Assembly (NCBI GenBank): GCA_037131655.1
Contig: JBAXQP010000002.1
Coordinates: 1 to 30,765 of the forward strand
Reading direction: 5' to 3'
Length of the DNA stretch: 30,765 nucleotides
DNA from: a bacterium
GTDB lineage: Bacteria; Armatimonadota; Fimbriimonadia; Fimbriimonadales; JBAXQP01
The notes beneath the pieces were generated by a model that had not been told where the DNA came from, made no database searches, and saw only the letters and a program-made list of their open reading frames with translations. This document shows, in pieces, positions 14,103 through 22,229 of the stretch. Within the stretch, counting starts at the first letter, position 1, and each line of letters opens with the position of its first letter. The position numbers and the translations under genes are program-made.

Positions 14103-16022
14103 TTATTTCTCTTTGAATTCAGCGTCGATTACTTCTTCGCTAGAACCTTGTTGGCCTTCAGCGCCATCTTGAGGTGGTACTTGACCGGAACCATCTGTTT
14201 GTCCATCAGGACCGGCTCCTGTGGTCTTGTATATCTGTTCCGCAAGCTTATAGGATTCTTGTTCGAGCTGCTGCATCAATGTGCGAACGTTATCCATATC
14301 GTTGCCCTGAATAGCGTTGCGCAGATCATTGACCATATTCTGCAGCCGATCTCGCTCCATGCCTTCAATCTTATCGCCAAGGTCTTTCAGGTTCTTTTCG
14401 ACGTTATAGGCAAGCGAATCAGCTTTGTTCTTCGTCTCGGCATCCTCTTTAACCTTTTCGTCCTGATCCTTCATCGCTTCGGCTTCCTTCACCATGCGGT
14501 CGATCTCATCTTTAGTAAGAGTTCCCGCTCCGGTAATGGTAATGCTCTGCGATCGGCCGGTACCGAGGTCTTTCGCCGCAACATTCATTATGCCGTTGGC
14601 ATCGATGTCAAATGTGACCTGTACCTGTGGAACATTTCGAGGAGCCGGAGGAATACCGGCCAAATGGAACCTTCCAAGCGACTTGTTGTCACGCGCAAGC
14701 GATCGTTCTCCCTGAAGTACGTGAACTTCCACTTCAGTCTGACCGTCAGCAGCAGTTGTATAAGTACGCTCTCGCCGCGTGGGGATAGTCGTATTACGTT
14801 CGATGAGCTTGTCTGTTACGCCGCCAAGGGTTTCAACACCCAGAGAAAGCGGTGTAACATCAAGAAGGACAATATCTTTAACTTCACCACCCAAAATACC
14901 CGCTTGAATAGCTGCGCCGACAGCAACGACTTCATCCGGATTCACGCTCTTGTTAGGTTCTTTATTGGTCAGCTTGCGAACCAGGTCTTGTACCATCGGC
15001 ATACGAGTACCGCCGCCAACAAGAATGACCTCATCGAGTTTGCTCGCGTCAATCTTCGCATCAGAAAGAGCCTGTTCGAAAGGTTTCTTCATCCGATCAA
15101 CCAAGTCGCGAGTCAATTCTTCGAACTTTGAGCGGGTGATTGCTATATCCAAGTGGCAAGGCTCGTTATCAACTGCCGTAATATAAGGCAGATTGATTGT
15201 GGTTTGGACAACATTTGACAGCTCCACCTTAGCACGCTCTGATGCTTCGCGAAGTCGTTGAAGAGCTTGGGCATCCTTTCGCAGATCGATCCCGTTCTGT
15301 TTTTTGAACTCATCTGCTAAGAAAGTGACTATTCGGTCGTCCCAGTCGTCGCCGCCCAGGTGGGTATCGCCATTAGTCGATAGCACCTCAAAAACACCTT
15401 CTCCAACATCCAAAGCGGAGACGTCGAAGGTTCCGCCGCCTAGGTCCCAAACGATGATCGTCTCATGCGCCTTTTTATCGAGACCGTAAGCTAATGAAGC
15501 GGCAGTTGGTTCGTTGATGATACGCAATACGTTTAAGCCAGCAATTTCGCCGGCGTTTTTAGTTGCTGTTCGCTGAGCGTCGTTAAAGTATGCAGGAACA
15601 GTGATGACCGCCTGAGTAACCGGTTCGCCCAGATAAGCCTCCGCATCAGCTTTGAGCTTTTGGAGGATCATCGCTGAAATCTCCTCCGGAGAGAATTCTT
15701 TACTAAGGACCGGGATAGACACTCTCGCATCGCCATTTGAACCGCGAACGATTTTATAAGACACGCGCGAGCGCTCTCCTTCGACTTCTTCGTAACGTCT
15801 ACCCATAAATCGTTTGATGGAACTGACAGTGTTTTCAGGGTTAACAACCGATTGGCGCTTTGCCAAGGCTCCCACTAACCGTTCGCCTGTTTTTGTAAAC
15901 GCTACAACTGAAGGACAGATGCGACCACCTTCGGTTGTCGAGATCACAACCGGCTCGCCACCTTCCAATACAGAAACGACTGAGTTAGTCGTACCTAAAT
16001 CAATGCCTACAGTTTTTGCCAT
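14103..16022 (-). CDS. dnaK: Chaperone protein DnaK (Hsp70)
   Basis: ATP-driven chaperone of 639 residues. The nucleotide-binding domain begins with GIDLGTTNSVV and contains INEPTAASLAYG, VWDLGGGTFDVSALD and VGGGTRMP. The substrate-binding domain starts near DVTPLSLGVETLGG, and the helical lid is followed by a Gly/Gln-rich tail ending EEVIDAEFKEK, as in typical bacterial DnaK. GGAGG lies nine nt before the ATG, with a strong sigma-70 promoter upstream (16116-16144). The downstream order is dnaJ then hspR; grpE, usually between dnaK and dnaJ in HspR-type operons, is missing here and must be elsewhere. Confidence 0.97.
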   Translation of the reverse strand: MAKTVGIDLGTTNSVVSVLEGGEPVVISTTEGGRICPSVVAFTKTGERLVGALAKRQSVVNPENTVSSIKRFMGRRYEEVEGERSRVSYKIVRGSNGDARVSIPVLSKEFSPEEISAMILQKLKADAEAYLGEPVTQAVITVPAYFNDAQRTATKNAGEIAGLNVLRIINEPTAASLAYGLDKKAHETIIVWDLGGGTFDVSALDVGEGVFEVLSTNGDTHLGGDDWDDRIVTFLADEFKKQNGIDLRKDAQALQRLREASERAKVELSNVVQTTINLPYITAVDNEPCHLDIAITRSKFEELTRDLVDRMKKPFEQALSDAKIDASKLDEVILVGGGTRMPMVQDLVRKLTNKEPNKSVNPDEVVAVGAAIQAGILGGEVKDIVLLDVTPLSLGVETLGGVTDKLIERNTTIPTRRERTYTTAADGQTEVEVHVLQGERSLARDNKSLGRFHLAGIPPAPRNVPQVQVTFDIDANGIMNVAAKDLGTGRSQSITITGAGTLTKDEIDRMVKEAEAMKDQDEKVKEDAETKNKADSLAYNVEKNLKDLGDKIEGMERDRLQNMVNDLRNAIQGNDMDNVRTLMQQLEQESYKLAEQIYKTTGAGPDGQTDGSGQVPPQDGAEGQQGSSEEVIDAEFKEK

Positions 16023-16044
16023 GATGATATACCTCCGCGTAATG

Positions 16045-16065
16045 ATCTCAATAAAACTTTAAGAT
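16045..16065. promoter_or_regulatory. Imperfect inverted repeat before dnaK (possible HspR operator)
   Basis: On the plus strand ATCTCAA - 7 nt - TTAAGAT, with six of seven arm positions paired, lies between the promoter and the dnaK start. The 7-7-7 layout equals that of the actinobacterial HAIR element, but the arm sequence does not match CTTGAGT, so the link to HspR is a guess. Confidence 0.3.
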
Positions 16066-16115
16066 AACAGGCAGCACATTGATTGCTCTCTACTATTATC
16101 TCTGACTATCCTGTT

Positions 16116-16144
16116 AGTATAATACCTGCGTCTATTATTGTCAA
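16116..16144 (-). promoter_or_regulatory. Sigma-70 promoter of the dnaK operon
   Basis: On the minus strand TTGACA (16139-16144), a 17-nt spacer and TATACT (16116-16121) form a near-consensus promoter about 95 nt before the dnaK ATG. Such a strong housekeeping promoter fits an operon held down by a repressor such as HspR rather than by a heat-shock sigma factor. Confidence 0.75.
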
Positions 16145-16207
16145 GTTCCCAATAATCATTTTAGGCATAAACGGGGTGATTTTTAGAGGGGAAGGTTTTG
16201 GCAGTGC

Positions 16208-17482
16208 TTAGGAAGTTTCTTCCTCAGTAGAAACGGGGTGCTCATGAATGCGGGATACCGCTGCTACGCCTATTATTAGATAGATTAAAATGAACCCAAG
16301 AGCTACTCGCCAACCGAGGCCGTGGCCGTAGATGCGGTTGATCTTATCGCCAAGCGGACCTACTGCAGGAGCAATGACCTGTGGCAAAGTCCATGCTAGG
16401 TGCCAGATAGCCATATATCGCCCAGCTTCGCGAACGGGTACCAAATTAACCGCTAAAGCCCAATCCACTGCCGCGAAAGCCCCCCAACCAATGCCGAATA
16501 AGACACCCACAGCATAAACCCACATAACCGATTCCACAAAGAGAAACCAAAGAACCGCAATCCCTAAAATTGTGCACGTAAAATATAGAACTTTCTTCTT
16601 GCTATACCTATCAGCAGCAAGTCCTGCAGGCCAGTTGCCTAAAAGTCCCGCCCAAGTTGCGGTTAATAGCAAAATGCTCGTTGAACGAAGAGCATTCTCG
16701 CCCAGACCGATTGAATCGCGCATATAGAAATAAAGAAAGAATGTCGCTGTATAAAAGCCGAGGTTTATGAAGAAGCGCGAGACAATCAGCCAGCCGAAAT
16801 CTGCATTACCTTTCAGCCTTATGTCCAGAATGTCTTTCAGCGTTACTCGTTGCCATTTGCCGGCTAAAGGCTTTTCAAGAGTGCCTAAAACCGTCCACAA
16901 CATCGTTCCAACTAGTATCACAGTCATGATCGATGCCAGCAGCCACACTTGCGTCCGAACCAAAAACCCAGCCAGCACGAAAGCGCATCCTTGCCCTAAA
17001 ATTAAGGCAAATCCCATATAAGCAGAAGCCAAACCATGCTTATGACGTGGTACCAAATCGGGCATAATCGCTTGATATGGTCCAGTCGCAATATTCAAAA
17101 TAATCTGAATCAGTACAAATCCAATCAAGAACATACCAAAAGTAGAGGCGCCTGTAAACAGGAGGAAGCAAGGAATGGTTAAGATCGTTCCCCAAAAGAT
17201 ATATGGACGCCTACGTCCCCAGCGAAAAGGCGAACGATCGCTTATCGGGCCGATTACGAGTTGGATGAGGGTAGATACGAAAGCTCCCATCGAAGTTATA
17301 TAGAAGAGATAGGTGCCTTTTTGGGCATCACCAGCGAAATCAGTTACCCGTTCAGGCAGCCATAAGGGCAGAATAACCGACCAAAAGAAATTCATCCCAA
17401 ACCATAGCGCCGATATGGCCATTAGCTGCTTTGGAAGAACAAAAGTTTTCTCTCCATTCGAATCGTGCTCAGATATATCCAT
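16208..17482 (-). CDS. MFS transporter (sugar-porter/SLC45-like)
   Basis: A 424-residue major facilitator protein with about 12 membrane helices. The family motif in the loop after helix 2 reads GPISDRSPFRWGRRRPYIFWG, an arginine-rich form common in the GPH/SLC45-like sugar transporters. The N-terminal pattern FGMNFFWSVILPLWLPE and GPYQAIMPDLVPRHKHGLASAYMG also fit. The substrate cannot be deduced. It starts nine nt after the ABC ATPase stop with no good SD, so translation is probably coupled. A functional link between an MFS carrier and the ATPase is not obvious. Confidence 0.8.
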   Translation of the reverse strand: MDISEHDSNGEKTFVLPKQLMAISALWFGMNFFWSVILPLWLPERVTDFAGDAQKGTYLFYITSMGAFVSTLIQLVIGPISDRSPFRWGRRRPYIFWGTILTIPCFLLFTGASTFGMFLIGFVLIQIILNIATGPYQAIMPDLVPRHKHGLASAYMGFALILGQGCAFVLAGFLVRTQVWLLASIMTVILVGTMLWTVLGTLEKPLAGKWQRVTLKDILDIRLKGNADFGWLIVSRFFINLGFYTATFFLYFYMRDSIGLGENALRSTSILLLTATWAGLLGNWPAGLAADRYSKKKVLYFTCTILGIAVLWFLFVESVMWVYAVGVLFGIGWGAFAAVDWALAVNLVPVREAGRYMAIWHLAWTLPQVIAPAVGPLGDKINRIYGHGLGWRVALGFILIYLIIGVAAVSRIHEHPVSTEEETS

Positions 17483-17491
17483 ATTAGTGAA

Positions 17492-18472
17492 TTAGGTACG
17501 TCCTTCAGCGAAAACAACGCGAATAATATCTTCAATATCGGCCTCGTCGATGGTGATATCTTCGACAGGTAGGTGAGTTAATATCGCTGCTGCTATAGTT
17601 GAGGTCTCTGCGCGAGGCACCTCGATAATCGCATTCAGACCATCACAATTTCTGACTTTCCCATAGCGTACCAGCTCATCACAGGTAACAGGGTTAGCAA
17701 AAACCAATCTTAGGACTTTCGACTTACTATGTTCAGCGATTAGTCCCTTAAGCGAATTGTCGAAAATAAGCTGACCTTGGTCGATAATGATAACCCGTTC
17801 ACATACCGCCTCTACATCCTGCATATAATGGCTGGTTAGTAGAACAGTAGTTTTCTGGGCAGCATTTATTTCCAAAAGGAATTCACGGATTCGCTTTTGG
17901 GAGACCACATCCAATCCTATCGTTGGTTCATCGAGAAATACAACTCGAGGCGCATGAAGAAGCGCGGCTATCAACTCACACTTCATGCGCTCACCCAATG
18001 ATAGTTTTCGCACTTGTTGATGAAGCAAGTTGGATACTTCTAATATCTCTGCCATGAAGTTCAGACGCTTTTTAAAAGTGGCGTCATCAACTTCATATAA
18101 CTCTTTCAGAAGCACAAACGATTCATAGGCCGGCAGATCCCACCAAAGCTGCATTTTCTGGCCCATAACCAGTGAAATTTGCTTCTGCATTTCTCGTTGA
18201 CGTTTCCAGGGGATATAGCCAAAAACTTCTGCTCGGCCTGTAGTAGGATGCATAATTCCAGAAAGCATTTTAAGGGTAGTAGTCTTTCCTGCTCCATTCG
18301 GCCCAAGAAATCCAACAAGCTCACCTTCTTGGATTTCGAAGTTGATATTTTGAACCGCTTTCACCTCGACCATCTCGCGTGTAACCAGTGATTTAATGGT
18401 TCCCAGCAGTCCCTGCTCTTTCTTGGGTGATTTATATGTTTTGGACAGGTCTTCAACCTTAACAACAGTCAT
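17492..18472 (-). CDS. ABC-2 type transporter ATP-binding protein
   Basis: A 326-residue ATPase with Walker A GPNGAGKTT (57-65), a Q-loop in VMGQKMQLWWDLP, a signature LSLGERMK that has E instead of the usual GQ, Walker B VVFLDEPTIGLD and the H-loop SHYMQDVEAVC. It has a C-terminal ~85-residue regulatory extension. The features fit the COG4586-like ABC-2 subfamily, whose members normally sit beside two permease genes; here the next gene is an MFS carrier and no ABC permease is in the window. The upstream SD (GAGGT) is 11 nt from the ATG. The substrate is unknown. Confidence 0.88.
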   Translation of the reverse strand: MTVVKVEDLSKTYKSPKKEQGLLGTIKSLVTREMVEVKAVQNINFEIQEGELVGFLGPNGAGKTTTLKMLSGIMHPTTGRAEVFGYIPWKRQREMQKQISLVMGQKMQLWWDLPAYESFVLLKELYEVDDATFKKRLNFMAEILEVSNLLHQQVRKLSLGERMKCELIAALLHAPRVVFLDEPTIGLDVVSQKRIREFLLEINAAQKTTVLLTSHYMQDVEAVCERVIIIDQGQLIFDNSLKGLIAEHSKSKVLRLVFANPVTCDELVRYGKVRNCDGLNAIIEVPRAETSTIAAAILTHLPVEDITIDEADIEDIIRVVFAEGRT

Positions 18473-18525
18473 GCCCCAATAATACCTCTTGTTACTATCA
18501 ACGCTCAGGGACTGATAAGTAGATA

Positions 18526-18556
18526 AAAAGAAAAGCCCACCTGATTTCAGGCGGGC
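18526..18556 (-). terminator. Rho-independent terminator of the 18.6-19.3 kb PEP-CTERM gene
   Basis: On the minus strand GCCCGCCTGA-AA-TCAGGTGGGC (18535-18556, ten pairs with one G-U) is followed by TTTTCTTTTT. It lies about 50 nt after the stop codon. Confidence 0.85.
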
Positions 18557-18608
18557 AATATATTATGTGGATACCGATGGCTCTAACGGCCACTTTGTTT
18601 ATATAAAA

Positions 18609-19340
18609 TTATCGTCGTTTGCGACGTAAAATTCCCGCTATAAACGTCCCGCCTATCAACAATGCGCTGATAGAACTTGGCTCAGGAACAGGTCCTGTTG
18701 TCCAGCCATGTACCAGGACTTTCTTGCCATTGATGATTACGTCAATATCAGCAGGAATGACAACATCATTGTCAGAATTCGATACCGCCCATAATCCCCC
18801 AACGGACGAACCTCTAGGAACCATGTAATTAAACCCAACAGCTTCCCATGCGGGTGGCGATGGATTCGTAGGGTTCCAGCCAATCTGAGGGGGGACATTC
18901 GGACGTACTACATAGGTCCCTAAGGATGGCACTCCCCAATATGCATGGAATGAGTTAATATCCAGAGGCACCTCTGTGCTGTTGTTATCTAAATAATGCA
19001 AATTCAGATTTGCGACGGTATACGTATACAGAAAGCCTGATGGAGCATTCTGAATACCTTCACGATTAAGCATAGCTAATGACTCGCTTTTGTCGTAAAC
19101 CGTTTCTTCAATCTTAATGACCAAACGACCTGCATTCTCTTCGAGTTGTGCCTGGGTTGGGTTCATCAGCATTTCAAAGACAAATTGATCAACTTCCCCG
19201 TCGCCATTGGTAGCAACGAAGCTAATGTCATCTTTGCCTTCACATAACATCCAATAGATATTGTCTTCGTGGATTACACGAGCATAGGCGGTAGTGAGCA
19301 AAAGGCTCAATACGGCTGCAAAAACAAGCGTGAGTCGCAT
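18609..19340 (-). CDS. PEP-CTERM sorted surface protein
   Basis: A 243-residue secreted protein: signal peptide MRLTLVFAAVLSLLLTTAYA, a beta-rich body without a recognised domain, and the C-terminal sorting signal VPEPSS, hydrophobic ISALLIGGTFIAGIL, then RRKRR. AAAGGAG lies seven nt before the ATG at 19340; the longer open frame upstream is leader sequence. Its signal peptide, leader (19341-19439) and promoter region resemble those of the PEP-CTERM gene just upstream, while the mature bodies differ. The two genes probably share regulation but have separate transcripts, each with its own terminator. Confidence 0.88.
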   Translation of the reverse strand: MRLTLVFAAVLSLLLTTAYARVIHEDNIYWMLCEGKDDISFVATNGDGEVDQFVFEMLMNPTQAQLEENAGRLVIKIEETVYDKSESLAMLNREGIQNAPSGFLYTYTVANLNLHYLDNNSTEVPLDINSFHAYWGVPSLGTYVVRPNVPPQIGWNPTNPSPPAWEAVGFNYMVPRGSSVGGLWAVSNSDNDVVIPADIDVIINGKKVLVHGWTTGPVPEPSSISALLIGGTFIAGILRRKRR

Positions 19341-19439
19341 ATTTAAACTCCTTTTGTCAAGGCGCGTCATAAAATGACGATTAGTTAGACAGATAAACAA
19401 AAGCGCTAATGCGCAAAGTACATTTCTTATTGTAACACG
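19341..19439 (-). promoter_or_regulatory. Conserved leader of PEP-CTERM gene, copy 1
   Basis: Nearly identical to 20425-20524 over about 100 nt, ending at the ATG. It contains GTGTTACAATAAG, a GCGCATTAGCGC hairpin, CGTCA-TTTTA-TGACG with base changes that keep pairing relative to the other copy, and CCTTG-ACAAAAGG, which could pair with the SD. TACAAT would also serve as a sigma-70 -10 element. Confidence 0.75.
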
Positions 19440-19494
19440 AAAGGACCACAAGCGCAAGAGTAAAACAAATAATTTTTTAAAGTTGAAGCCAACT

Positions 19495-19510
19495 TGCAGT
19501 ATTTATACCA
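19495..19510 (-). promoter_or_regulatory. Sigma-54-type -24/-12 promoter of the downstream PEP-CTERM gene
   Basis: On the minus strand TGGTATAAATACTGCA has GG-N10-GC spacing and fits the degenerate consensus TGGYAYR-N4-YTGCA. It lies 155 nt before the ATG at 19340, equal within one nt to the related site of the next gene. The gap 19341-19653 holds only this, the leader and the terminator at 19574-19610. Confidence 0.65.
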
Positions 19511-19573
19511 GGTAATTCAACGGCCAACTTAGCATTATCACCTACAAAGTTTTTGGCATTTACTGACAAACAA

Positions 19574-19610
19574 CATCGGAAGAACAGGGGTTAATCCTGT
19601 CCTTCCGATG
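19574..19610 (-). terminator. Rho-independent terminator of the 19.7-20.4 kb PEP-CTERM gene
   Basis: On the minus strand CATCGGAAGGACAGG - 7 nt - CCTGTTCTTCCGATG pairs over 15 positions with one G-U, followed by TTGTTTGT. It begins about 44 nt after the stop and separates the two PEP-CTERM transcription units. Confidence 0.75.
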
Positions 19611-19653
19611 CTTAAACCGTCAGATTAAATATCGCAATAATTTAGTTCTAAAC

Positions 19654-20424
19654 CTATTTATGTTTATGCCTAAACCGGCTTATTCCAAGTAACGTGAATG
19701 ACACAGCGAGCATACTAATGGTAGAAGGTTCCGGAACAGGATCATCGTGACCTTTAAGCCCACCAACAGCAAGTAGCGGTAGTAACCCAAGTAAACTTCG
19801 ACTACGCTCCAAGATAGGAATGACCGATGCGGGTCCTTCAATAAATGGAATAGCTGAGGCAGATTCAACAACCAGTGGCGGTTCAGTGAGAACCATATTA
19901 TCAGCTGCTATAACCGGAGCTTCTTGTGAGATTTCTTGGGGTGATATCTCTGATATCGGCACAACGACTTGTGGAGCCTTATATGTTGGGGGGAGAATAT
20001 CCCGAACACCAATCGGATTGCCGCAATTCATCTTGATGACTGGTTCACCGGTCATTTCCGCAAAAACAGGAGTGCCGGCTGGCATATACATCCTACAAGT
20101 TGCGACGGTGTTGTTTTTACGTGAGTAATAGACGAGATACTCGCCCCCCTGACGCAACTTGGTCACATGTAGAGTAGAAAAGTACCCCAGTATTTCATTC
20201 TTCGACAGGTGATAATAGTTCTGATAACGCTTCATCACATCCGGTGTCGTTTTGACATGGTTGACGAAGTCGTTAACTGAACTTATCGGCCGAGTAATGA
20301 ACGCATGCGGCGGAACTCCAGATATCACTACATATCTATAGTTATTTCCAGTGTTCACGACAAGAGCATTGGCAACAGATAACAAAACACCCAATACTGC
20401 TAATAAAACAAGCATGAGTCGCAT
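19654..20424 (-). CDS. PEP-CTERM sorted surface protein
   Basis: A 256-residue secreted protein. The signal peptide MRLMLVLLAVLGVLLSVANA is similar to that of the downstream gene. The body carries a helical segment with NDFVNHVKTTPDVMKRYQNYYHL and a proline/glutamate-rich stretch (EISPQEISQEAPVI...) likely to be an extended stalk, before the sorting signal PVPEPSTISMLAVSFTLLGISRFRHKHK. AAGGAG lies eight nt before the ATG at 20424. It has the conserved leader and the sigma-54-like site upstream. The specific role is unknown; surface-layer or extracellular-matrix association is typical for the class. Confidence 0.88.
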   Translation of the reverse strand: MRLMLVLLAVLGVLLSVANALVVNTGNNYRYVVISGVPPHAFITRPISSVNDFVNHVKTTPDVMKRYQNYYHLSKNEILGYFSTLHVTKLRQGGEYLVYYSRKNNTVATCRMYMPAGTPVFAEMTGEPVIKMNCGNPIGVRDILPPTYKAPQVVVPISEISPQEISQEAPVIAADNMVLTEPPLVVESASAIPFIEGPASVIPILERSRSLLGLLPLLAVGGLKGHDDPVPEPSTISMLAVSFTLLGISRFRHKHK

Positions 20425-20524
20425 TGTTTCAACTCCTTTTGGCAAGGCACGTCACAAAATGACGTTTTGTTAGACAGAAAAATCAAAAGCGCAAATGCGC
20501 AAAGTACATTTCTTATTGTAACAC
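20425..20524 (-). promoter_or_regulatory. Conserved leader of PEP-CTERM gene, copy 2
   Basis: Counterpart of 19341-19439, with the same order of blocks: GTGTTACAATAAG, GCGCA-TT-TGCGC, ACGTCA-TTTTG-TGACGT, CCTTG-CCAAAAGG, then the SD. Outside the leader and the promoter core the two upstream regions are not similar, so the sharing is not simply a recent large duplication. Confidence 0.75.
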
Positions 20525-20577
20525 AAAAAAACGAAAATGATGACTATAACGAAAAAAATTCACACCTAAAACGAACT

Positions 20578-20593
20578 TGCAGTATATATACCA
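20578..20593 (-). promoter_or_regulatory. Sigma-54-type -24/-12 promoter of the 19.7-20.4 kb PEP-CTERM gene
   Basis: On the minus strand TGGTATATATACTGCA, with GG-N10-GC, lies 154 nt before the ATG at 20424. Fifteen of 16 bases equal the site at 19495-19510. The rest of the gap 20594-20701 shows no gene. Confidence 0.65.
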
Positions 20594-20701
20594 GGTAGCT
20601 CAGCCTCCATTTTTGGTTTATTCCATTTTTACAAAGCCCAAATTGTGTATCGCGCATAATTGGCAACGGGTAGGCTGGAATTTGTGTTGATAATGGAAAA
20701 A

Positions 20702-20738
20702 CAAGAAAGAGTTGAGCATATAGCTCAACTCTTTCTTG
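20702..20738 (-). terminator. Rho-independent terminator of the tatA-ABC operon
   Basis: CAAGAAAGAGTTGAGC - 5 nt - GCTCAACTCTTTCTTG is a perfect 16-bp stem. On the minus strand it is followed by TTTTTCC and lies 20 nt after the ABC ATPase stop. Confidence 0.9.
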
Positions 20739-20757
20739 GAATAGATGTAAAGAAGTT

Positions 20758-21510
20758 TTACTTGTTTTCGCTGTCTTCAAGGTGGCCAACCTTAAGGTCG
20801 AGGTCTGCACGTAATTCGACTTTGGCGATCTGGCCATCACGAATCCACACGATACGATCGGAAACATCAAGCATCTTCAAGTCATGGGTTGCAGTGATAA
20901 TCGTGTATCCTCGTTCCGTATTAAGATCTTTTAGAAGCTTAATAATTTCACCACCGGTCTTGAGGTCAAGGTTACCGGTAGGCTCGTCGGCCAGTACGAT
21001 TGAAGGAGAATTTGCTAATGAACGGGCGATCGCGACACGCTGCTGTTGACCACCTGATAGTTCATTAGGCTTGTGGTGCAAGCGATCGCCAAGGCCTACT
21101 AATTTTAAAAGTTCCAAGCCGTTTTCAAGCGATTCATCGCTCGAAAGGCCAGCAAAAACCATCGGCAATGTCACATTCTCAAGAGCGGTCATAACAGGGA
21201 TAAGGTTGAATGTCTGGAAGATATAGCCAATGGTATGGCATCTCAGATAGGCCAATTCAGCAGCGCTTAACTGAGCCATATCCGTATCATTAATAAAAAC
21301 AGAGCCACTTTCAGGCTTGTCCAAGCCACCAATCATGTTAAAGAGTGTGGACTTACCTGATCCGGACGGGCCCATAATACTCAGATACTCACCGCTGTAA
21401 ATATCAAGGGATACCCCATCTAAAGCCTTCACAATATGCTGTCCCAGCGTATATTGCTTGACCAGATCGCGCGTTCTAACTATATATTCAGTACCAGTGA
21501 CGATCGCCAA
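20758..21510 (-). CDS. ABC transporter ATP-binding protein (MacB/LolD type)
   Basis: A 250-residue ATPase with Walker A GPSGSGKST (47-55), Q-loop FQTFNLIP, signature LSGGQQQRVAIAR, Walker B IVLADEPTGNLD and H-loop THD. The sequence is typical of the LolD/MacB/FtsE-like group that works with FtsX-fold permeases, such as the one encoded just upstream. The start is TTG with GGAGAG six nt before it. It is the last gene of the leftward tatA operon, followed by a strong terminator. It presumably powers the small permease in a mechanotransmission- or extraction-type reaction; the substrate is unknown. Confidence 0.92.
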   Translation of the reverse strand: MAIVTGTEYIVRTRDLVKQYTLGQHIVKALDGVSLDIYSGEYLSIMGPSGSGKSTLFNMIGGLDKPESGSVFINDTDMAQLSAAELAYLRCHTIGYIFQTFNLIPVMTALENVTLPMVFAGLSSDESLENGLELLKLVGLGDRLHHKPNELSGGQQQRVAIARSLANSPSIVLADEPTGNLDLKTGGEIIKLLKDLNTERGYTIITATHDLKMLDVSDRIVWIRDGQIAKVELRADLDLKVGHLEDSENK

Positions 21511-21584
21511 TTTAATCTCTCCTGCTTAAGAGTTAGTGTACAAAACGCTTCTATTGCTCCGCTCATAACGAGCAGCCTGAACTT

Positions 21585-22193
21585 CTAAATTTCAACCCGC
21601 AAAGCAGCGGCTGCGGGCATTCGAGCGGCTCGAATAGCCGGCGCAATCGCTGCAATTACCGTTAGGACAATTCCGATAGCAAGTGCACTTCCTATCACCA
21701 TGCCAACGCCGTGCAATGTCAATTGATTAAGTACCTTCCAACCGTCGCCAAGCGCCCTAACAAGGATAATAAGTACAAATCCAAGCGCCGCTCCTGTAGT
21801 GGAGGCGATAACCCCCATCAGGCATGATTCTATTAAGAAAATCTTGACGATAAAGCTATCGGTAGCCCCCAAGCATTTCATGGTCCCGATCTCTTTATAA
21901 CGCTCGGTTACGGACATAAGCATCGCGTTAGTGATACCCACAAGGCACATTAACAAACTCGCCCAAACAAGCCACTTCAAACGCGCCTCAGTCTCAATCA
22001 TTGACGGATCATTTCGATCAACGACCATCAGCATTCGGGTTGTTTGGACTGAAACATAAAAAGCGATTCCCAATACGATACCAATCGCCGTAATAATCGA
22101 GCGAAAGAATCTCACTCGAATGCTTTGAATCGCAATGCGATACGCCCTTGAAATCGGCAACTGCACCTTAGCATGTTGTACTTTATTGCTCAT
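21585..22193 (-). CDS. Minimal FtsX-family ABC permease lacking the large extracytoplasmic domain
   Basis: 202 residues with four predicted helices (about 30-48, 74-94, 119-145, 162-186) and the FtsX signature ERYKEIGTMKCLGATDSFIVKIFLIES, ending in PAIRAARMPAAAALRVE as in MacB-type permeases. MacB and LolC/E carry a ~200-residue periplasmic domain between helices 1 and 2; here the gap is only about 25 residues. Coding is continuous, so this looks like a genuinely short form rather than a frameshift. It sits between the PqqD-like protein and the ATPase, with 36- and 74-nt gaps. Confidence 0.85.
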   Translation of the reverse strand: MSNKVQHAKVQLPISRAYRIAIQSIRVRFFRSIITAIGIVLGIAFYVSVQTTRMLMVVDRNDPSMIETEARLKWLVWASLLMCLVGITNAMLMSVTERYKEIGTMKCLGATDSFIVKIFLIESCLMGVIASTTGAALGFVLIILVRALGDGWKVLNQLTLHGVGMVIGSALAIGIVLTVIAAIAPAIRAARMPAAAALRVEI

Positions 22194-22229
22194 GTCATAC
22201 CCACCAATGAGTGATCCTTAAAACCAAAA

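Noticed and set aside
14100..15131. A 343-codon rightward open frame opposite dnaK
   Set aside because: It lies wholly antisense to a highly conserved dnaK, has no SD, and its sequence (rich in Phe, Leu, Ile, Arg) is what the reverse of Hsp70 codons gives.
20660..21049. 129-codon rightward frame over the ABC ATPase end and terminator
   Set aside because: It runs through a perfect terminator hairpin and antisense to a conserved ATPase, with no SD.
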